From Crossaster papposus (lineage: Eukaryota > Echinodermata > Asteroidea > Velatida > Solasteridae), in NCBI GenBank assembly GCA_037893245.1, contig JBAIAA010000510.1, forward strand, positions 744,001 through 808,000: a DNA stretch of 64,000 bases, written 5' to 3'. Positions 20,339-33,173 of this stretch are shown piece by piece; position 1 is the stretch's first letter; every line of letters starts with the position of its first letter. The notes beneath the pieces were generated by a model. That model was given only the letters and a program-made list of their open reading frames with translations, was not told where the DNA came from and made no database searches. The position numbers were made by a program, and so were the translations under genes.

Positions 20339-20643
20339 TCAAAGTTAATATACAAATACATCAACACTTTTTCTCATTAATTATTGATATTTAGCATTAC
20401 AAATAAAAGGCATGATAGTGGTCTGAAGCCCAGATATTCTGTTTACGAATCTATAAATTCGTGTTATTCAACTTTAACAATAATTGGCACGAGAGGTATT
20501 CGAACCCTCTAGCTTCTGTTCACAAGATAGATGACTTACAACTTGGCCACAGCTCCTCGCCGTTAATTAACTCATACATGAACACTTTCTAAAAGCAAGT
20601 TCTTGTAATTCATGTGAATTAGCTTTAAATTGTTTTAAAAACA

Positions 20644-20715
20644 AGGCGCGGGAGGGGTTCGAACCCTCGATCTTCTGTTTACAAAACAGACGCCTTACCA
20701 CTTGGCCACCGCGCC
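20644..20715 (-). tRNA. tRNA-Thr(TGT)
   Basis: Base 66 is C, turning the usual G7-T66 wobble into G-C: a fully Watson-Crick acceptor stem. T5 trailer. Confidence 0.92.
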
Positions 20716-21027
20716 TCAAGGTTAATAAACAAAGACACCAACACTTTTTCTCATTAATTATTGATATTTAGCATTACAAATAAAAGGCATGAGAGTGGTC
20801 TGAAGCCCAGATATTCTGTTTACGAATCAATAAATTTGTGTTATTCAAATTTAACAATAATTGGCACGAGAGGTATTCGAACCATTTAGCTTCTGTTCAC
20901 GAGATAGACGACTTACAACGTACATGTAGCCACAGCTCTTCGACGTAAATGTACTCATAAATGAACAGGATCTAATATCAAGTCGTTGTAATTCATGTTA
21001 TTCAGCTTAAAAGGGTTTTAAAACACA

Positions 21028-21099
21028 AGGCGCAAGAGGAGTTCGAACCCTTGATCTTCTGTTTACGAAACAGACGCCTTACTACTTGGCCACCGCGCC
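21028..21099 (-). tRNA. tRNA-Thr(CGT), variant group V
   Basis: Defines variant V: D loop AAGTAGTAA (G18 to A), T stem AAGGG/TCCTC (A49-C65), acceptor 3' side TTGCGCC (second G-T pair), trailer GTGTTTTAAAAC (T4). D-loop/T-loop docking should be weakened. Confidence 0.7.
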
Positions 21100-21404
21100 T
21101 CAAGCTTGATAAACGAATACCTCAAAAGTTTTTCTAATTATTTCATCATATTTAGCATTACAAATAAAAGGCATGAGAGTGGTCTGAAGCCCAGATATTC
21201 TGTTTACGAATCTATAAATTCGTGTTATTCAACTTTAACAATAATTGGCACGAGAGGGATTCGAACCCTTTAGCTTCTGTTCACGAGATAGTCGACTTAC
21301 AACTTGGCCACAACTCCTCGCCGTTAATGAACTCATACATGAACACTTTCTAAAAGCAAGTTCTTGTAATTCATGTTATTCAGCTTTAAATGGTTTTAAA
21401 AACC

Positions 21405-21476
21405 AGGCGCGAGAGGGGTTCGAACCCTCGATCTTCTGTTTACGAAACAGACGCCTTACCACTTGGCCACCGCGCC
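21405..21476 (-). tRNA. tRNA-Thr(CGT)
   Basis: Consensus; trailer TGGTTTTTAAAAC (T5). Confidence 0.92.
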
Positions 21477-21783
21477 TCAAGGTTAATAAACGAATACATC
21501 AACACTTTTTCTAATTAATTCATCATATTTAGCATTACAAATAAAAGGCATGAGAGTGGTCTGAAGCCCAGATATTCTGTTTACAAATCTATAAATTCGT
21601 GTTATTCAACTTTAACAATAATTGGCACGAGAGGTATTCGAACCCTCTAGCTTCTGTTCACGAGATAGAAGACTTACAACTTGGCCACAGCTCCTCGCCG
21701 TTAATTAACTCATACATGAACACTTTCTAAAAGCAAGTTCTTGTAATTCATGTTAATTAGCTTCAAATGGTTTTTTTTTTTAA

Positions 21784-21855
21784 AGGCGCGAGAGGTGTTC
21801 GAACCCTCGATCTTCTGTTTACAAAACAGACGCCTTACCACTTGGCCACCGCGCC
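21784..21855 (-). tRNA. tRNA-Thr(TGT), variant group P
   Basis: Defines variant P: T-stem G53-A61 mismatch, and the T5 trailer replaced by TTTAAAAAAAAAAAA, leaving only T3. Confidence 0.75.
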
Positions 21856-22160
21856 TCAAGGTTAATAAACAAAGACACCAACACTTTTTCTCATTAATTA
21901 TTGATATTTAGCATTACAAATAAAAGGCATGAGAGTGGTCTGAAGCCCAGATATTCTGTTTACGAATCTATAAATTCGTGTTATTCAACTTTAACAATAA
22001 TTGGCACGAGAGGTATTCGAACCCTCTAGCTTCTGTTCACAAGATAGATGACTTACAACTTGGCCACAGCTCCTCGCCGTTAATTAACTCATACATGAAC
22101 ACTTTCTAAAAGCAAGTTCTTGTAATTCATGTTAATTAGCTTTAAATTGTTTTAAAAACA

Positions 22161-22232
22161 AGGCGCGGGAGGGGTTCGAACCCTCGATCTTCTGTTTACA
22201 AAACAGACGCCTTACCACTTGGCCACCGCGCC
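22161..22232 (-). tRNA. tRNA-Thr(TGT)
   Basis: Fully Watson-Crick acceptor (C66), like the copy at 20644. Confidence 0.92.
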
Positions 22233-22538
22233 TCAAGGTTAATAAACAAAGACACCAACACTTTTTCTCATTAATTATTGATATTTAGCATTACAAATAA
22301 AAGGCATGAGAGTGGTCTGAAGCCCAGATATTCTGTTTACGAATCAATAAATTTGTGTTATTCAAATTTAACAATAATTGGCACGAGAAGTATTCGAACC
22401 ATTTAGCTTCTGTTCACGAGATAGACGACTTACAACGTAGCCACAGCTCTTCGACGTAAATGTACTCATAAATGAACAGGATCTAATATCAAGTCGTTGT
22501 AATTCATGTTATTCAGCTTAAAAGGGTTTTAAAACACA

Positions 22539-22610
22539 AGGCGCAAGAGGAGTTCGAACCCTTGATCTTCTGTTTACGAAACAGACGCCTTACTACTTGG
22601 CCACCGCGCC
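22539..22610 (-). tRNA. tRNA-Thr(CGT), variant V
   Basis: Variant V; lies 1511 bp from the copy at 21028 within a four-unit duplication. Confidence 0.7.
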
Positions 22611-22915
22611 TCAAGCTTGATAAACGAATACCTCAAAAGTTTTTCTAATTATTTCATCATATTTAGCATTACAAATAAAAGGCATGAGAGTGGTCTGAAG
22701 CCCAGATATTCTGTTTACGAATCTATAAATTCGTGTTATTCAACTTTAACAATAATTGGCACGAGAGGGATTCGAACCCTTTAGCTTCTGTTCACGAGAT
22801 AGTCGACTTACAACTTGGCCACAACTCCTCGCCGTTAATGAACTCATACATGAACACTTTCTAAAAGCAAGTTCTTGTAATTCATGTTATTCAGCTTTAA
22901 ATGGTTTTAAAAACC

Positions 22916-22987
22916 AGGCGCGAGAGGGGTTCGAACCCTCGATCTTCTGTTTACGAAACAGACGCCTTACCACTTGGCCACCGCGCC
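22916..22987 (-). tRNA. tRNA-Thr(CGT)
   Basis: Consensus; T5 trailer. Confidence 0.92.
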
Positions 22988-23294
22988 TCAAGGTTAATAA
23001 ACGAATACATCAACACTTTTTCTAATTAATTCATCATATTTAGCATTACAAATAAAAGGCATGAGAGTGGTCTGAAGCCCAGATATTCTGTTTACAAATC
23101 TATAAATTCGTGTTATTCAACTTTAACAATAATTGGCACGAGAGGTATTCGAACCCTCTAGCTTCTGTTCACGAGATAGAAGACTTACAACTTGGCCACA
23201 GCTCCTCGCCGTTAATTAACTCATACATGAACACTTTCTAAAAGCAAGTTCTTGTAATTCATGTTAATTAGCTTCAAATGGTTTTTTTTTTTAA

Positions 23295-23366
23295 AGGCGC
23301 GAGAGGTGTTCGAACCCTCGATCTTCTGTTTACAAAACAGACGCCTTACCACTTGGCCACCGCGCC
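23295..23366 (-). tRNA. tRNA-Thr(TGT), variant P
   Basis: Variant P (A-tract trailer). Confidence 0.75.
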
Positions 23367-23672
23367 TCAAGGTTAATAAACAAAGACACCAACACTTTTT
23401 CTCATTAATTATTGATATTTAGCATTACAAATAAAAGGCATGAGAGTGGTCTGAAGCCCAGATATTCTGTTTACGAATCTATAAATTTGTGTTATTCAAA
23501 TTTAACAATAATTGGCACGAGAGGTATTCGAACCATTTAGCTTCTGTTCACGAGATAGACGACTTACAACGTAGCCACAGCTCTTCGACGTAAATGTACT
23601 CATAAATGAACAGGATCTAATATCAAGTCGTTGTAATTCATGTTATTCAGCTTAAAAGGGTTTTAAAACACA

Positions 23673-23744
23673 AGGCGCAAGAGGAGTTCGAACCCTTGAT
23701 CTTCTGTTTACGAAACAGACGCCTTACTACTTGGCCACCGCGCC
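23673..23744 (-). tRNA. tRNA-Thr(CGT), variant V
   Basis: Variant V. Confidence 0.7.
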
Positions 23745-24049
23745 TCAAGCTTGATAAACGAATACCTCAAAAGTTTTTCTAATTATTTCATCATATTTAG
23801 CATTACAAATAAAAGGCATGAGAGTGGTCTGAAGCCCAGATATTCTGTTTACGAATCTATAAATTCGTGTTATTCAACTTTAACAATAATTGGCACGAGA
23901 GGGATTCGAACCCTTTAGCTTCTGTTCACGAGATAGTCGACTTACAACTTGGCCACAACTCCTCGCCGTTAATGAACTCATACATGAACACTTTCTAAAA
24001 GCAAGTTCTTGTAATTCATGTTAATTAGCTTAAAATGGTTTTAAAAACA

Positions 24050-24121
24050 AGGCGCGAGAGGGGTTCGAACCCTCGATCTTCTGTTTACGAAACAGACGCC
24101 TTACCACTTGGCCACCGCGCC
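24050..24121 (-). tRNA. tRNA-Thr(CGT)
   Basis: Consensus; T5 trailer. Confidence 0.92.
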
Positions 24122-24426
24122 GCAAGGTTAATAAACGAATACGTCAACACTTTTTTTAATTATTTCATCATATTTAGCATTACAAATAAAAGGCATGAGA
24201 GTGGTCTGAAGCCCAGATATTCTGTTTACAAATCTATAAATTCGTGTTATTCAACTTTAACAATAATTGGCACGAGAGGTATTCGAACCCTCTAGCTTCT
24301 GTTCACGAGATAGAAGACTTACAACTTGGCCACAGCTCCTCGCCGTTAATTAACTCATACATGAACACTTTCTAAAAGCAAGTTCTTGTAATTCATGTTA
24401 ATTAGCTTAAAATGGTTTTAAAAACA

Positions 24427-24498
24427 AGGCGCGAGAGGGGTTCGAACCCTCGATCTTCTGTTTACGAAACAGACGCCTTACCACTTGGCCACCGCGCC
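24427..24498 (-). tRNA. tRNA-Thr(CGT)
   Basis: Consensus; T5 trailer. Confidence 0.92.
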
Positions 24499-24803
24499 GC
24501 AAGGTTAATAAACGAATACGTCAACACTTTTTTTAATTATTTCATTATATTTAGCATTACAAATAAAAGGCACAATAGGGGTCTGAAGCCCAGGTATTCT
24601 GTTTACGAATCTATAAATTCGTGTTATTCAGCTTTAACAATAATTGGCACGAGAGGTATTCGAACCCTCTAGCTTCTGTTCACGAGATAGAAGACTTACA
24701 ACTTGGCCACAGCTCCTCGCCGTTAATTAACTCATACATGAACACTTTCTAAAAGCAAGTTCTTGTAATTCATGTTAATTAGCTTTAAATTGTTTTAAAA
24801 ACA

Positions 24804-24875
24804 AGGCGCGAGAGGGGTTCGAACCCTCGATCTTCTGTTTACGAAACAGACGCCTTACCACTTGGCCACCGCGCC
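24804..24875 (-). tRNA. tRNA-Thr(CGT)
   Basis: Consensus; T5 trailer. Confidence 0.92.
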
Positions 24876-25180
24876 TCAAAGTTAATATACGAATACATCA
24901 ACACTTTATCTCATTAATTAATGATATTTAGCATTACAAATAAAAGGCATCAGAGGGTTCTGAAGCCCAGATATTCTGTTTACGAATCTATAAATTCGTG
25001 TTATTCAACTTTAACAATAAATGGCACGAGAGGGATTCGAACCCTTTAGCTTCTGTTCACGAGATAGTCGACTTACAACTTGGCCACAGCTCCTCGCCGT
25101 TAATGAACTCATAAATGAACACTTTCTAAAAGCAAGTTCTTGTAATTCATGTTAATTAGCTTTAAATTGTTTTAAAAACA

Positions 25181-25252
25181 AGGCGCGAGAGGGGTTCGAA
25201 CCCTCGATCTTCTGTTTACGAAACAGACGCCTTACCACTTGGCCACCGCGCC
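25181..25252 (-). tRNA. tRNA-Thr(CGT)
   Basis: Consensus; its unit nearly duplicates the preceding one. Confidence 0.92.
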
Positions 25253-25557
25253 TCAAAGTTAATATACGAATACATCAACACTTTATCTCATTAATTAATG
25301 ATATTTAGCATTACAAATAAAAGGCATCAGAGGGTTCTGAAGCCCAGATATTCTGTTTACGAATCTATAAATTCGTGTTATTCAACTTTAACAATAAATG
25401 GCACGAGAGGGATTCGAACCCTTTAGCTTCTGTTCACGAGATAGTCGACTTACAACTTGGCCACAGCTCCTCGCCGTTAATGAACTCATAAATGAACACT
25501 TTCTAATATCAAGTCGTTGTAATTCATGTTATTCAGCTTAAAACGGTTTTAAAAACA

Positions 25558-25629
25558 AGGCGCGAGAGGGGTTCGAACCCTCGATCTTCTGTTTACGAAA
25601 CAGACGCCTTACCACTTGGCCACCGCGCC
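25558..25629 (-). tRNA. tRNA-Thr(CGT)
   Basis: Consensus; T5 trailer. Confidence 0.92.
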
Positions 25630-25936
25630 GCAAGGTTAATAAACGAATACATCAACACTTTTTTTAATTATTTCATCAAATATTTAGCATTACAAATAAA
25701 AGGCACAATAGGGGTCTGAAGCCCAGGTATTCTGTTTACGAATCTATAAATTCGTGTTATTCAGCTTTAACAATAATTGGCACGAGAGGGATTCGAACCC
25801 TCTAGCTTCTGTTCACGAGATAGACGACTTACAACATGGCCACAGCTCCTCGACGTAAATGTGCTCATAAATTAACACTTTCTAATATCAAGTCGTTGTA
25901 ATTCATGTTATTCAGCTTAAAATGGTTTTAAAAACA

Positions 25937-26008
25937 AGGCGCGAGAGGGGTTCGAACCCTCGATCTTCTGTTTACGAAACAGACGCCTTACCACTTGGCC
26001 ACCGCGCC
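25937..26008 (-). tRNA. tRNA-Thr(CGT)
   Basis: Consensus; T5 trailer. Confidence 0.92.
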
Positions 26009-26313
26009 TCAAGGTTAATAAACGAATACATCAACACTTTTTCTCATTAATTATTAATATTTAGCATTACAAATAAAAGGCATGAGAGTGGTCTGAAGCC
26101 CAGATATTCTGTTTACAAATCTATAAATTCGTGTTATTCAACTTTAACAATAATTGGCACGAGAGGTATTCGAACCCTCTAGCTTCTGTTCACGAGATAG
26201 ACGACTTACAACTTGGCCACAGCTCCTCGCCGTTAATTAACTCATACATGAACACTTTATAAAAGCAAGTTCTTGTAATTCATGTTAATTAGCTTTAAAT
26301 TGTTTTAAAAACA

Positions 26314-26385
26314 AGGCGCGAGAGGGGTTCGAACCCTCGATCTTTTGTTTACGAAACAGACGCCTTACCACTTGGCCACCGCGCC
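26314..26385 (-). tRNA. tRNA-Thr(CGT)
   Basis: C28-A42 mismatch in the anticodon stem; T5 trailer. Confidence 0.8.
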
Positions 26386-26690
26386 TCAATGTTAATCAAC
26401 GAATACATCAACCCTTTTTCTCATTAATTATTAATATTTAGCATTACAAATAAAAGGCATCAGAGAGTTCTGAAGCCCAGATATTCTGTTTACGAATCTA
26501 TAAATTCGTGTTATTCAACTTTAACAATAATTGGCACGAGAGGGATTCGAACCCTTTAGCTTCTGTTCACGAGATAGACGACTTACAACTTGGCCACAGC
26601 TCCTCGCCGTTAATGAACTCATACATGAACACTTTCTAAAAGCAAGTTCTTATAATTCATGTTAATTAGCTTAAAATTGTTTTAAAGACA

Positions 26691-26762
26691 AGGCGCGAGA
26701 GGGGTTCGAACCCTCGATCTTCTGTTTACAAAACAGACGCCTTACCACTTGGCCACCGCGCC
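26691..26762 (-). tRNA. tRNA-Thr(TGT)
   Basis: Consensus body; T3 trailer. Confidence 0.88.
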
Positions 26763-27065
26763 TCAATGTTAATAAACGAATACATCAACCCTTTTTCTCA
26801 TTAATTATTAATATTTAGCATTACAAATAAAAAGAATGAGAGTGGTGTGAAGCCTAGATATTGTGTTTACGAATCTATAAATTCGTGTTATTCAACTTTA
26901 ACAATAATTGGCACGAGAGGGATTCGAACCCTTTAGCTTCTGTTCACGAGATAGACGACTTACAACTTGGCCACAGCTCCTCGCCGTTAATGAACTCATA
27001 TGAACACTTTCTAAAAGCAAGTTCTTATAATTCATGTTAATTAGCTTAAAATTGTTTTAAAGACA

Positions 27066-27137
27066 AGGCGCGAGAGGGGTTCGAACCCTCGATCTTCTGT
27101 TTACAAAACAGACGCCTTACCACTTGGCCACCGCGCC
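27066..27137 (-). tRNA. tRNA-Thr(TGT)
   Basis: Consensus body; T3 trailer. Confidence 0.88.
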
Positions 27138-27443
27138 TCAAAGTTAATATACAAATACATCAACACTTTTTCTCATTAATTATTAATATTTAGCATTACA
27201 AATAAAAGACATCAGAGAGTTCTGAAGCCCAGATATTCTGTTTACGAATCTATAAATTTGTGTTATTCAAATTTAACAATAATTGGCACGAGAGGTATTC
27301 GAACCATTTAGCTTCTGTTCACGAGATAGACGACTTACAACGTAGCCACAGCTCTTCGACGTAAATGTACTCATAAATGAACAGGATCTAATATCAAGTC
27401 GTTGTAATTCATGTTATTCAGCTTAAAAGGGTTTTAAAACACA

Positions 27444-27515
27444 AGGCGCAAGAGGAGTTCGAACCCTTGATCTTCTGTTTACGAAACAGACGCCTTACTA
27501 CTTGGCCACCGCGCC
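27444..27515 (-). tRNA. tRNA-Thr(CGT), variant V
   Basis: Variant V. Confidence 0.7.
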
Positions 27516-27820
27516 TCAAGCTTGATAAACGAATACCTCAAAAGTTTTTCTAATTATTTCATCATATTTAGCATTACAAATAAAAGGCATGATAGTGGTC
27601 TGAAGCCCAGATATTCTGTTTACGAATCTATAAATTCGTGTTATTCAACTTTAACAATAATTGGCACGAGAGGTATTCGAACCCTCTAGCTTCTGTTCAC
27701 AAGATAGATGACTTACAACTTGGCCACAGCTCCTCGCCGTTAATTAACTCATACATGAACACTTTCTAAAAGCAAGTTCTTGTAATTCATGTTAATTAGC
27801 TTTAAATTGTTTTAAAAACA

Positions 27821-27892
27821 AGGCGCGGGAGGGGTTCGAACCCTCGATCTTCTGTTTACAAAACAGACGCCTTACCACTTGGCCACCGCGCC
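27821..27892 (-). tRNA. tRNA-Thr(TGT)
   Basis: Watson-Crick acceptor (C66); T5 trailer. Confidence 0.92.
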
Positions 27893-28198
27893 TCAAGGTT
27901 AATAAACAAAGACACCAACACTTTTTCTCATTAATTATTGATATTTAGCATTACAAATAAAAGGCATGAGAGTGGTCTGAAGCCCAGATATTCTGTTTAC
28001 GAATCAATAAATTTGTGTTATTCAAATTTAACAATAATTGGCACGAGAGGTATTCGAACCATTTAGCTTCTGTTCACGAGATAGACGACTTACAACGTAG
28101 CCACAGCTCTTCGACGTAAATGTACTCATAAATGAACAGGATCTAATATCAAGTCGTTGTAATTCATGTTATTCAGCTTAAAAGGGTTTTAAAACACA

Positions 28199-28270
28199 AG
28201 GCGCAAGAGGAGTTCGAACCCTTGATCTTCTGTTTACGAAACAGACGCCTTACTACTTGGCCACCGCGCC
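28199..28270 (-). tRNA. tRNA-Thr(CGT), variant V
   Basis: Variant V. Confidence 0.7.
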
Positions 28271-28575
28271 TCAAGCTTGATAAACGAATACCTCAAAAGT
28301 TTTTCTAATTATTTCATCATATTTAGCATTACAAATAAAAGGCATGAGAGTGGTCTGAAGCCCAGATATTCTGTTTACGAATCTATAAATTCGTGTTATT
28401 CAACTTTAACAATAATTGGCACGAGAGGGATTCGAACCCTTTAGCTTCTGTTCACGAGATAGTCGACTTACAACTTGGCCACAACTCCTCGCCGTTAATG
28501 AACTCATACATGAACACTTTCTAAAAGCAAGTTCTTGTAATTCATGTTATTCAGCTTTAAATGGTTTTAAAAACC

Positions 28576-28647
28576 AGGCGCGAGAGGGGTTCGAACCCTC
28601 GATCTTCTGTTTACGAAACAGACGCCTTACCACTTGGCCACCGCGCC
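28576..28647 (-). tRNA. tRNA-Thr(CGT)
   Basis: Consensus; T5 trailer. Confidence 0.92.
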
Positions 28648-28952
28648 TCAAGGTTAATAAACGAATACATCAACACTTTTTCTAATTAATTCATCATATT
28701 TAGCATTACAAATAAAAGGCATGAGAGTGGTCTGAAGCCCAGATATTCTGTTTACAAATCTATAAATTCGTGTTATTCAACTTTAACAATAATTGGCACG
28801 AGAGGTATTCGAACCCTCTAGCTTCTGTTCACGAGATAGAAGACTTACAACTTGGCCACAGCTCCTCGCCGTTAATTAACTCATACATGAACACTTTCTA
28901 AAAGCAAGTTCTTGTAATTCATGTTAATTAGCTTAAAATGGTTTTAAAAACA

Positions 28953-29024
28953 AGGCGCGAGAGGGGTTCGAACCCTCGATCTTCTGTTTACGAAACAGAC
29001 GCCTTACCACTTGGCCACCGCGCC
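28953..29024 (-). tRNA. tRNA-Thr(CGT)
   Basis: Consensus; T5 trailer. Confidence 0.92.
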
Positions 29025-29329
29025 TCAAGGTTAATAAACAAAGACACCAACACTTTTTCTCAATAATTATTGATATTTAGCATTACAAATAAAAGGCACA
29101 ATAGGGGTCTGAAGCCCAGGTATTCTGTTTACGAATCTATAAATTCGTGTTATTCAGCTTTAACAATAATTGGCACGAGAGGTATTCGAACCCTCTAGCT
29201 TCTGTTCACGAGATAGAAGACTTACAACTTGGCCACAGCTCCTCGCCGTTAATTAACTCATACATGAACACTTTCTAAAAGCAAGTTCTTGTAATTCATG
29301 TTAATTAGCTTTAAATTGTTTTAAAAACA

Positions 29330-29401
29330 AGGCGCGAGAGGGGTTCGAACCCTCGATCTTCTGTTTACGAAACAGACGCCTTACCACTTGGCCACCGCGC
29401 C
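29330..29401 (-). tRNA. tRNA-Thr(CGT)
   Basis: Consensus; T5 trailer. Confidence 0.92.
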
Positions 29402-29707
29402 TCAAAGTTAATATACGAATACATCAACACTTTATCTCATTAATTAATGATATTTAGCATTACAAATAAAAGGCATCAGAGGGTTCTGAAGCCCAGATAT
29501 TCTGTTTACGAATCTATAAATTCGTGTTATTCAACTTATAACAATAAATGGCACGAGAGGGATTCGAACCCTTTAGCTTCTGTTCACGAGATAGTCGACT
29601 TACAACTTGGCCACAGCTCCTCGCCGTTAATGAACTCATAAATGAACACTTTCTAATATCAAGTCGTTGTAATTCATGTTATTCAGCTTAAAACGGTTTT
29701 AAAAACA

Positions 29708-29779
29708 AGGCGCGAGAGGGGTTCGAACCCTCGATCTTCTGTTTACGAAACAGACGCCTTACCACTTGGCCACCGCGCC
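29708..29779 (-). tRNA. tRNA-Thr(CGT)
   Basis: Consensus; T5 trailer. Confidence 0.92.
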
Positions 29780-30086
29780 GCAAGGTTAATAAACGAATAC
29801 ATCAACACTTTTTTTAATTATTACATCAAATATTTAGCATTACAAATAAAAGGCACAATAGGGGTCTGAAGCCCAGGTATTCTGTTTACGAATCTATAAA
29901 TTCGTGTTATTCAGCTTTAACAATAATTGGCACGAGAGGGATTCGAACCCTCTAGCTTCTGTTCACGAGATAGACGACTTACAACGTGGCCACAGCTCCT
30001 CGACGTAAATGTGCTCATAAATTAACACTTTCTAATATCAAGTCGTTGTAATTCATGTTATTCAGCTTAAAATGGTTTTAAAAACA

Positions 30087-30158
30087 AGGCGCGAGAGGGG
30101 TTCGAACCCTCGATCTTCTGTTTACGAAACAGACGCCTTACCACTTGGCCACCGCGCC
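30087..30158 (-). tRNA. tRNA-Thr(CGT)
   Basis: Consensus; T5 trailer. Confidence 0.92.
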
Positions 30159-30463
30159 TCAAGGTTAATAAACGAATACATCAACACTTTTTCTCATTAA
30201 TTATTAATATTTAGCATTACAAATAAAAGGCATGAGAGTGGTCTGAAGCCCAGATATTCTGTTTACAAATCTATAAATTCGTGTTATTCAACTTTAACAA
30301 TAATTGGCACGAGAGGTATTCGAACCCTCTAGCTTCTGTTCACGAGATAGACGACTTACAACTTGGCCACAGCTCCTCGCCGTTAATTAACTCATACATG
30401 AACACTTTATAAAAGCAAGTTCTTGTAATTCATGTTAATTAGCTTTAAATTGTTTTAAAAACA

Positions 30464-30535
30464 AGGCGCGAGAGGGGTTCGAACCCTCGATCTTTTGTTT
30501 ACGAAACAGACGCCTTACCACTTGGCCACCGCGCC
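30464..30535 (-). tRNA. tRNA-Thr(CGT)
   Basis: C28-A42 mismatch, as at 26314. Confidence 0.8.
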
Positions 30536-30840
30536 TCAATGTTAATCAACGAATACATCAACCCTTTTTCTCATTAATTATTAATATTTAGCATTACAAA
30601 TAAAAGGCATCAGAGAGTTCTGAAGCCCAGATATTCTGTTTACGAATCTATAAATTCGTGTTATTCAACTTTAACAATAATTGGCACGAGAGGGATTCGA
30701 ACCCTTTAGCTTCTGTTCACGAGATAGACGACTTACAACTTGGCCACAGCTCCTCGCCGTTAATGAACTCATACATGAACACTTTCTAAAAGCAAGTTCT
30801 TATAATTCATGTTAATTAGCTTAAAATTGTTTTAAAGACA

Positions 30841-30912
30841 AGGCGCGAGAGGGGTTCGAACCCTCGATCTTCTGTTTACAAAACAGACGCCTTACCACTT
30901 GGCCACCGCGCC
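30841..30912 (-). tRNA. tRNA-Thr(TGT)
   Basis: Consensus body; T3 trailer. Confidence 0.88.
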
Positions 30913-31215
30913 TCAATGTTAATAAACGAATACATCAACCCTTTTTCTCATTAATTATTAATATTTAGCATTACAAATAAAAAGAATGAGAGTGGTGTGA
31001 AGCCCAGATATTGTGTTTACGAATCTATAAATTCGTGTTATTCAACTTTAACAATAATTGGCACGAGAGGGATTCGAACCCTTTAGCTTCTGTTCACGAG
31101 ATAGACGACTTACAACTTGGCCACAGCTCCTCGCCGTTAATGAACTCATATGAACACTTTCTAAAAGCAAGTTCTTATAATTCATGTTAATTAGCTTAAA
31201 ATTGTTTTAAAGACA

Positions 31216-31287
31216 AGGCGCGAGAGGGGTTCGAACCCTCGATCTTCTGTTTACAAAACAGACGCCTTACCACTTGGCCACCGCGCC
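31216..31287 (-). tRNA. tRNA-Thr(TGT)
   Basis: Consensus body; T3 trailer. Confidence 0.88.
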
Positions 31288-31592
31288 TCAAAGTTAATAT
31301 ACAAATACATCAACACTTTTTCTCATTAATTATTAATATTTAGCATTACAAATAAAAGGCATCAGAGAGTTCTGAAGCCCAGATATTCTGTTTACGAATC
31401 TATAAATTCGTGTTATTCAACTTTAACAATAATTGGCACGAGAGGGATTCGAACCCTTTAGCTTCTGTTCACGAGATAGACGACTTACAACTTGGCCACA
31501 GCTCCTCGCCGTTAATGAACTCATACATGAACACTTTCTAAAAGCAAGTTCTTATAATTCATGTTAATTAGCTTAAAATTGTTTTAAAGACA

Positions 31593-31664
31593 AGGCGCGA
31601 GAGGGGTTCGAACCCTCGATCTTCTGTTTACGAAACAGACGCCTTACCACTTGGCCACCGCGCC
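31593..31664 (-). tRNA. tRNA-Thr(CGT)
   Basis: CGT copy carrying the T3 trailer usually seen with TGT copies. Confidence 0.88.
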
Positions 31665-31968
31665 CAAGGTTAATAAACGAATACATCAACACTTTTTTAA
31701 ATTATTTCATCATATTTAGCATTACAAATAAAAGGCACAATAGGGGTCTGAAGCCCAGGTATTCTGTTTACGAATCTATAAATTCGTGTTATTCAGCTTT
31801 AACAATAATTGGCACGAGAGGGATTCGAACCCTCTAGCTTCTGTTCACGAGATAGACGACTTACAACGTGGCCACAGCTCCTCGACGTAAATGTGCTCAT
31901 AAATTAACACTTTCTAATATCAAGTCGTTGTAATTCATGTTATTCAGCTTAAAATGGTTTTAAAAAGA

Positions 31969-32040
31969 AGGCGCGATAGGAGTTCGAACCCTTGATATTA
32001 TGTTTACGAAACAGACGCCTTACCACTTGGCCATCGCGCC
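31969..32040 (-). pseudogene. damaged tRNA-Thr(CGT)
   Basis: As at 18759, with one more variable-loop change (plus strand gatattatg). Confidence 0.65.
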
Positions 32041-32346
32041 TCAAGGTTAATAAACAAATACATCAACACTTTTTCTCATTAATTATTGATATTTAGCATT
32101 ACAAATAAAAGGCATGATAGTGGTCTGAAGCCCAGATATTCTATTTACGAATCTATAAATTCGTGTTATTCAACTTTAACAATAATTGGCACGAGAGGTA
32201 TTCGAACCCTCTAGCTTCTGTTTTCGAGATAGACGACTTACAACTTGGCCACAGCTCCTCGCCGTTAATGAACTCATACATGAACACTTTCTAAAAGCAA
32301 GTTCTTGTAATTCATGTTAATTAGCTTAAAATTGTTTTTTTTTTAA

Positions 32347-32418
32347 AGGCGCGAGAGGTGTTCGAACCCTCGATCTTCTGTTTACAAAACAGACGCCTTA
32401 CCACTTGGCCACCGCGCC
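32347..32418 (-). tRNA. tRNA-Thr(TGT), variant P
   Basis: Variant P with a shorter A-tract. Confidence 0.75.
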
Positions 32419-32724
32419 TCAAGGTTAATAAACAAAGACACCAACACTTTTTCTCATTAATTATTGATATTTAGCATTACAAATAAAAGGCATGAGAGTG
32501 GTCTGAAGCCCAGATATTCTGTTTACGAATCTATAAATTTGTGTTATTCAAATTTAACAATAATTGGCACGAGAGGTATTCGAACCATTTAGCTTCTGTT
32601 CACGAGATAGACGACTTACAACGTAGCCACAGCTCTTCGACGTAAATGTACTCATAAATGAACAGGATCTAATATCAAGTCGTTGTAATTCATGTTATTC
32701 AGCTTAAAAGGGTTTTAAAACACA

Positions 32725-32796
32725 AGGCGCAAGAGGAGTTCGAACCCTTGATCTTCTGTTTACGAAACAGACGCCTTACTACTTGGCCACCGCGCC
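32725..32796 (-). tRNA. tRNA-Thr(CGT), variant V
   Basis: Variant V. Confidence 0.7.
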
Positions 32797-33101
32797 TCAA
32801 GCTTGATAAACGAATACCTCAAAAGTTTTTCTAATTATTTCATCATATTTAGCATTACAAATAAAAGGCATGAGAGTGGTCTGAAGCCCAGATATTCTGT
32901 TTACGAATCTATAAATTCGTGTTATTCAACTTTAACAATAATTGGCACGAGAGGGATTCGAACCCTTTAGCTTCTGTTCACGAGATAGTCGACTTACAAC
33001 TTGGCCACAACTCCTCGCCGTTAATGAACTCATACATGAACACTTTCTAAAAGCAAGTTCTTGTAATTCATGTTATTCAGCTTTAAATGGTTTTAAAAAC
33101 C

Positions 33102-33173
33102 AGGCGCGAGAGGGGTTCGAACCCTCGATCTTCTGTTTACGAAACAGACGCCTTACCACTTGGCCACCGCGCC
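33102..33173 (-). tRNA. tRNA-Thr(CGT)
   Basis: Consensus; T5 trailer. Confidence 0.92.
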
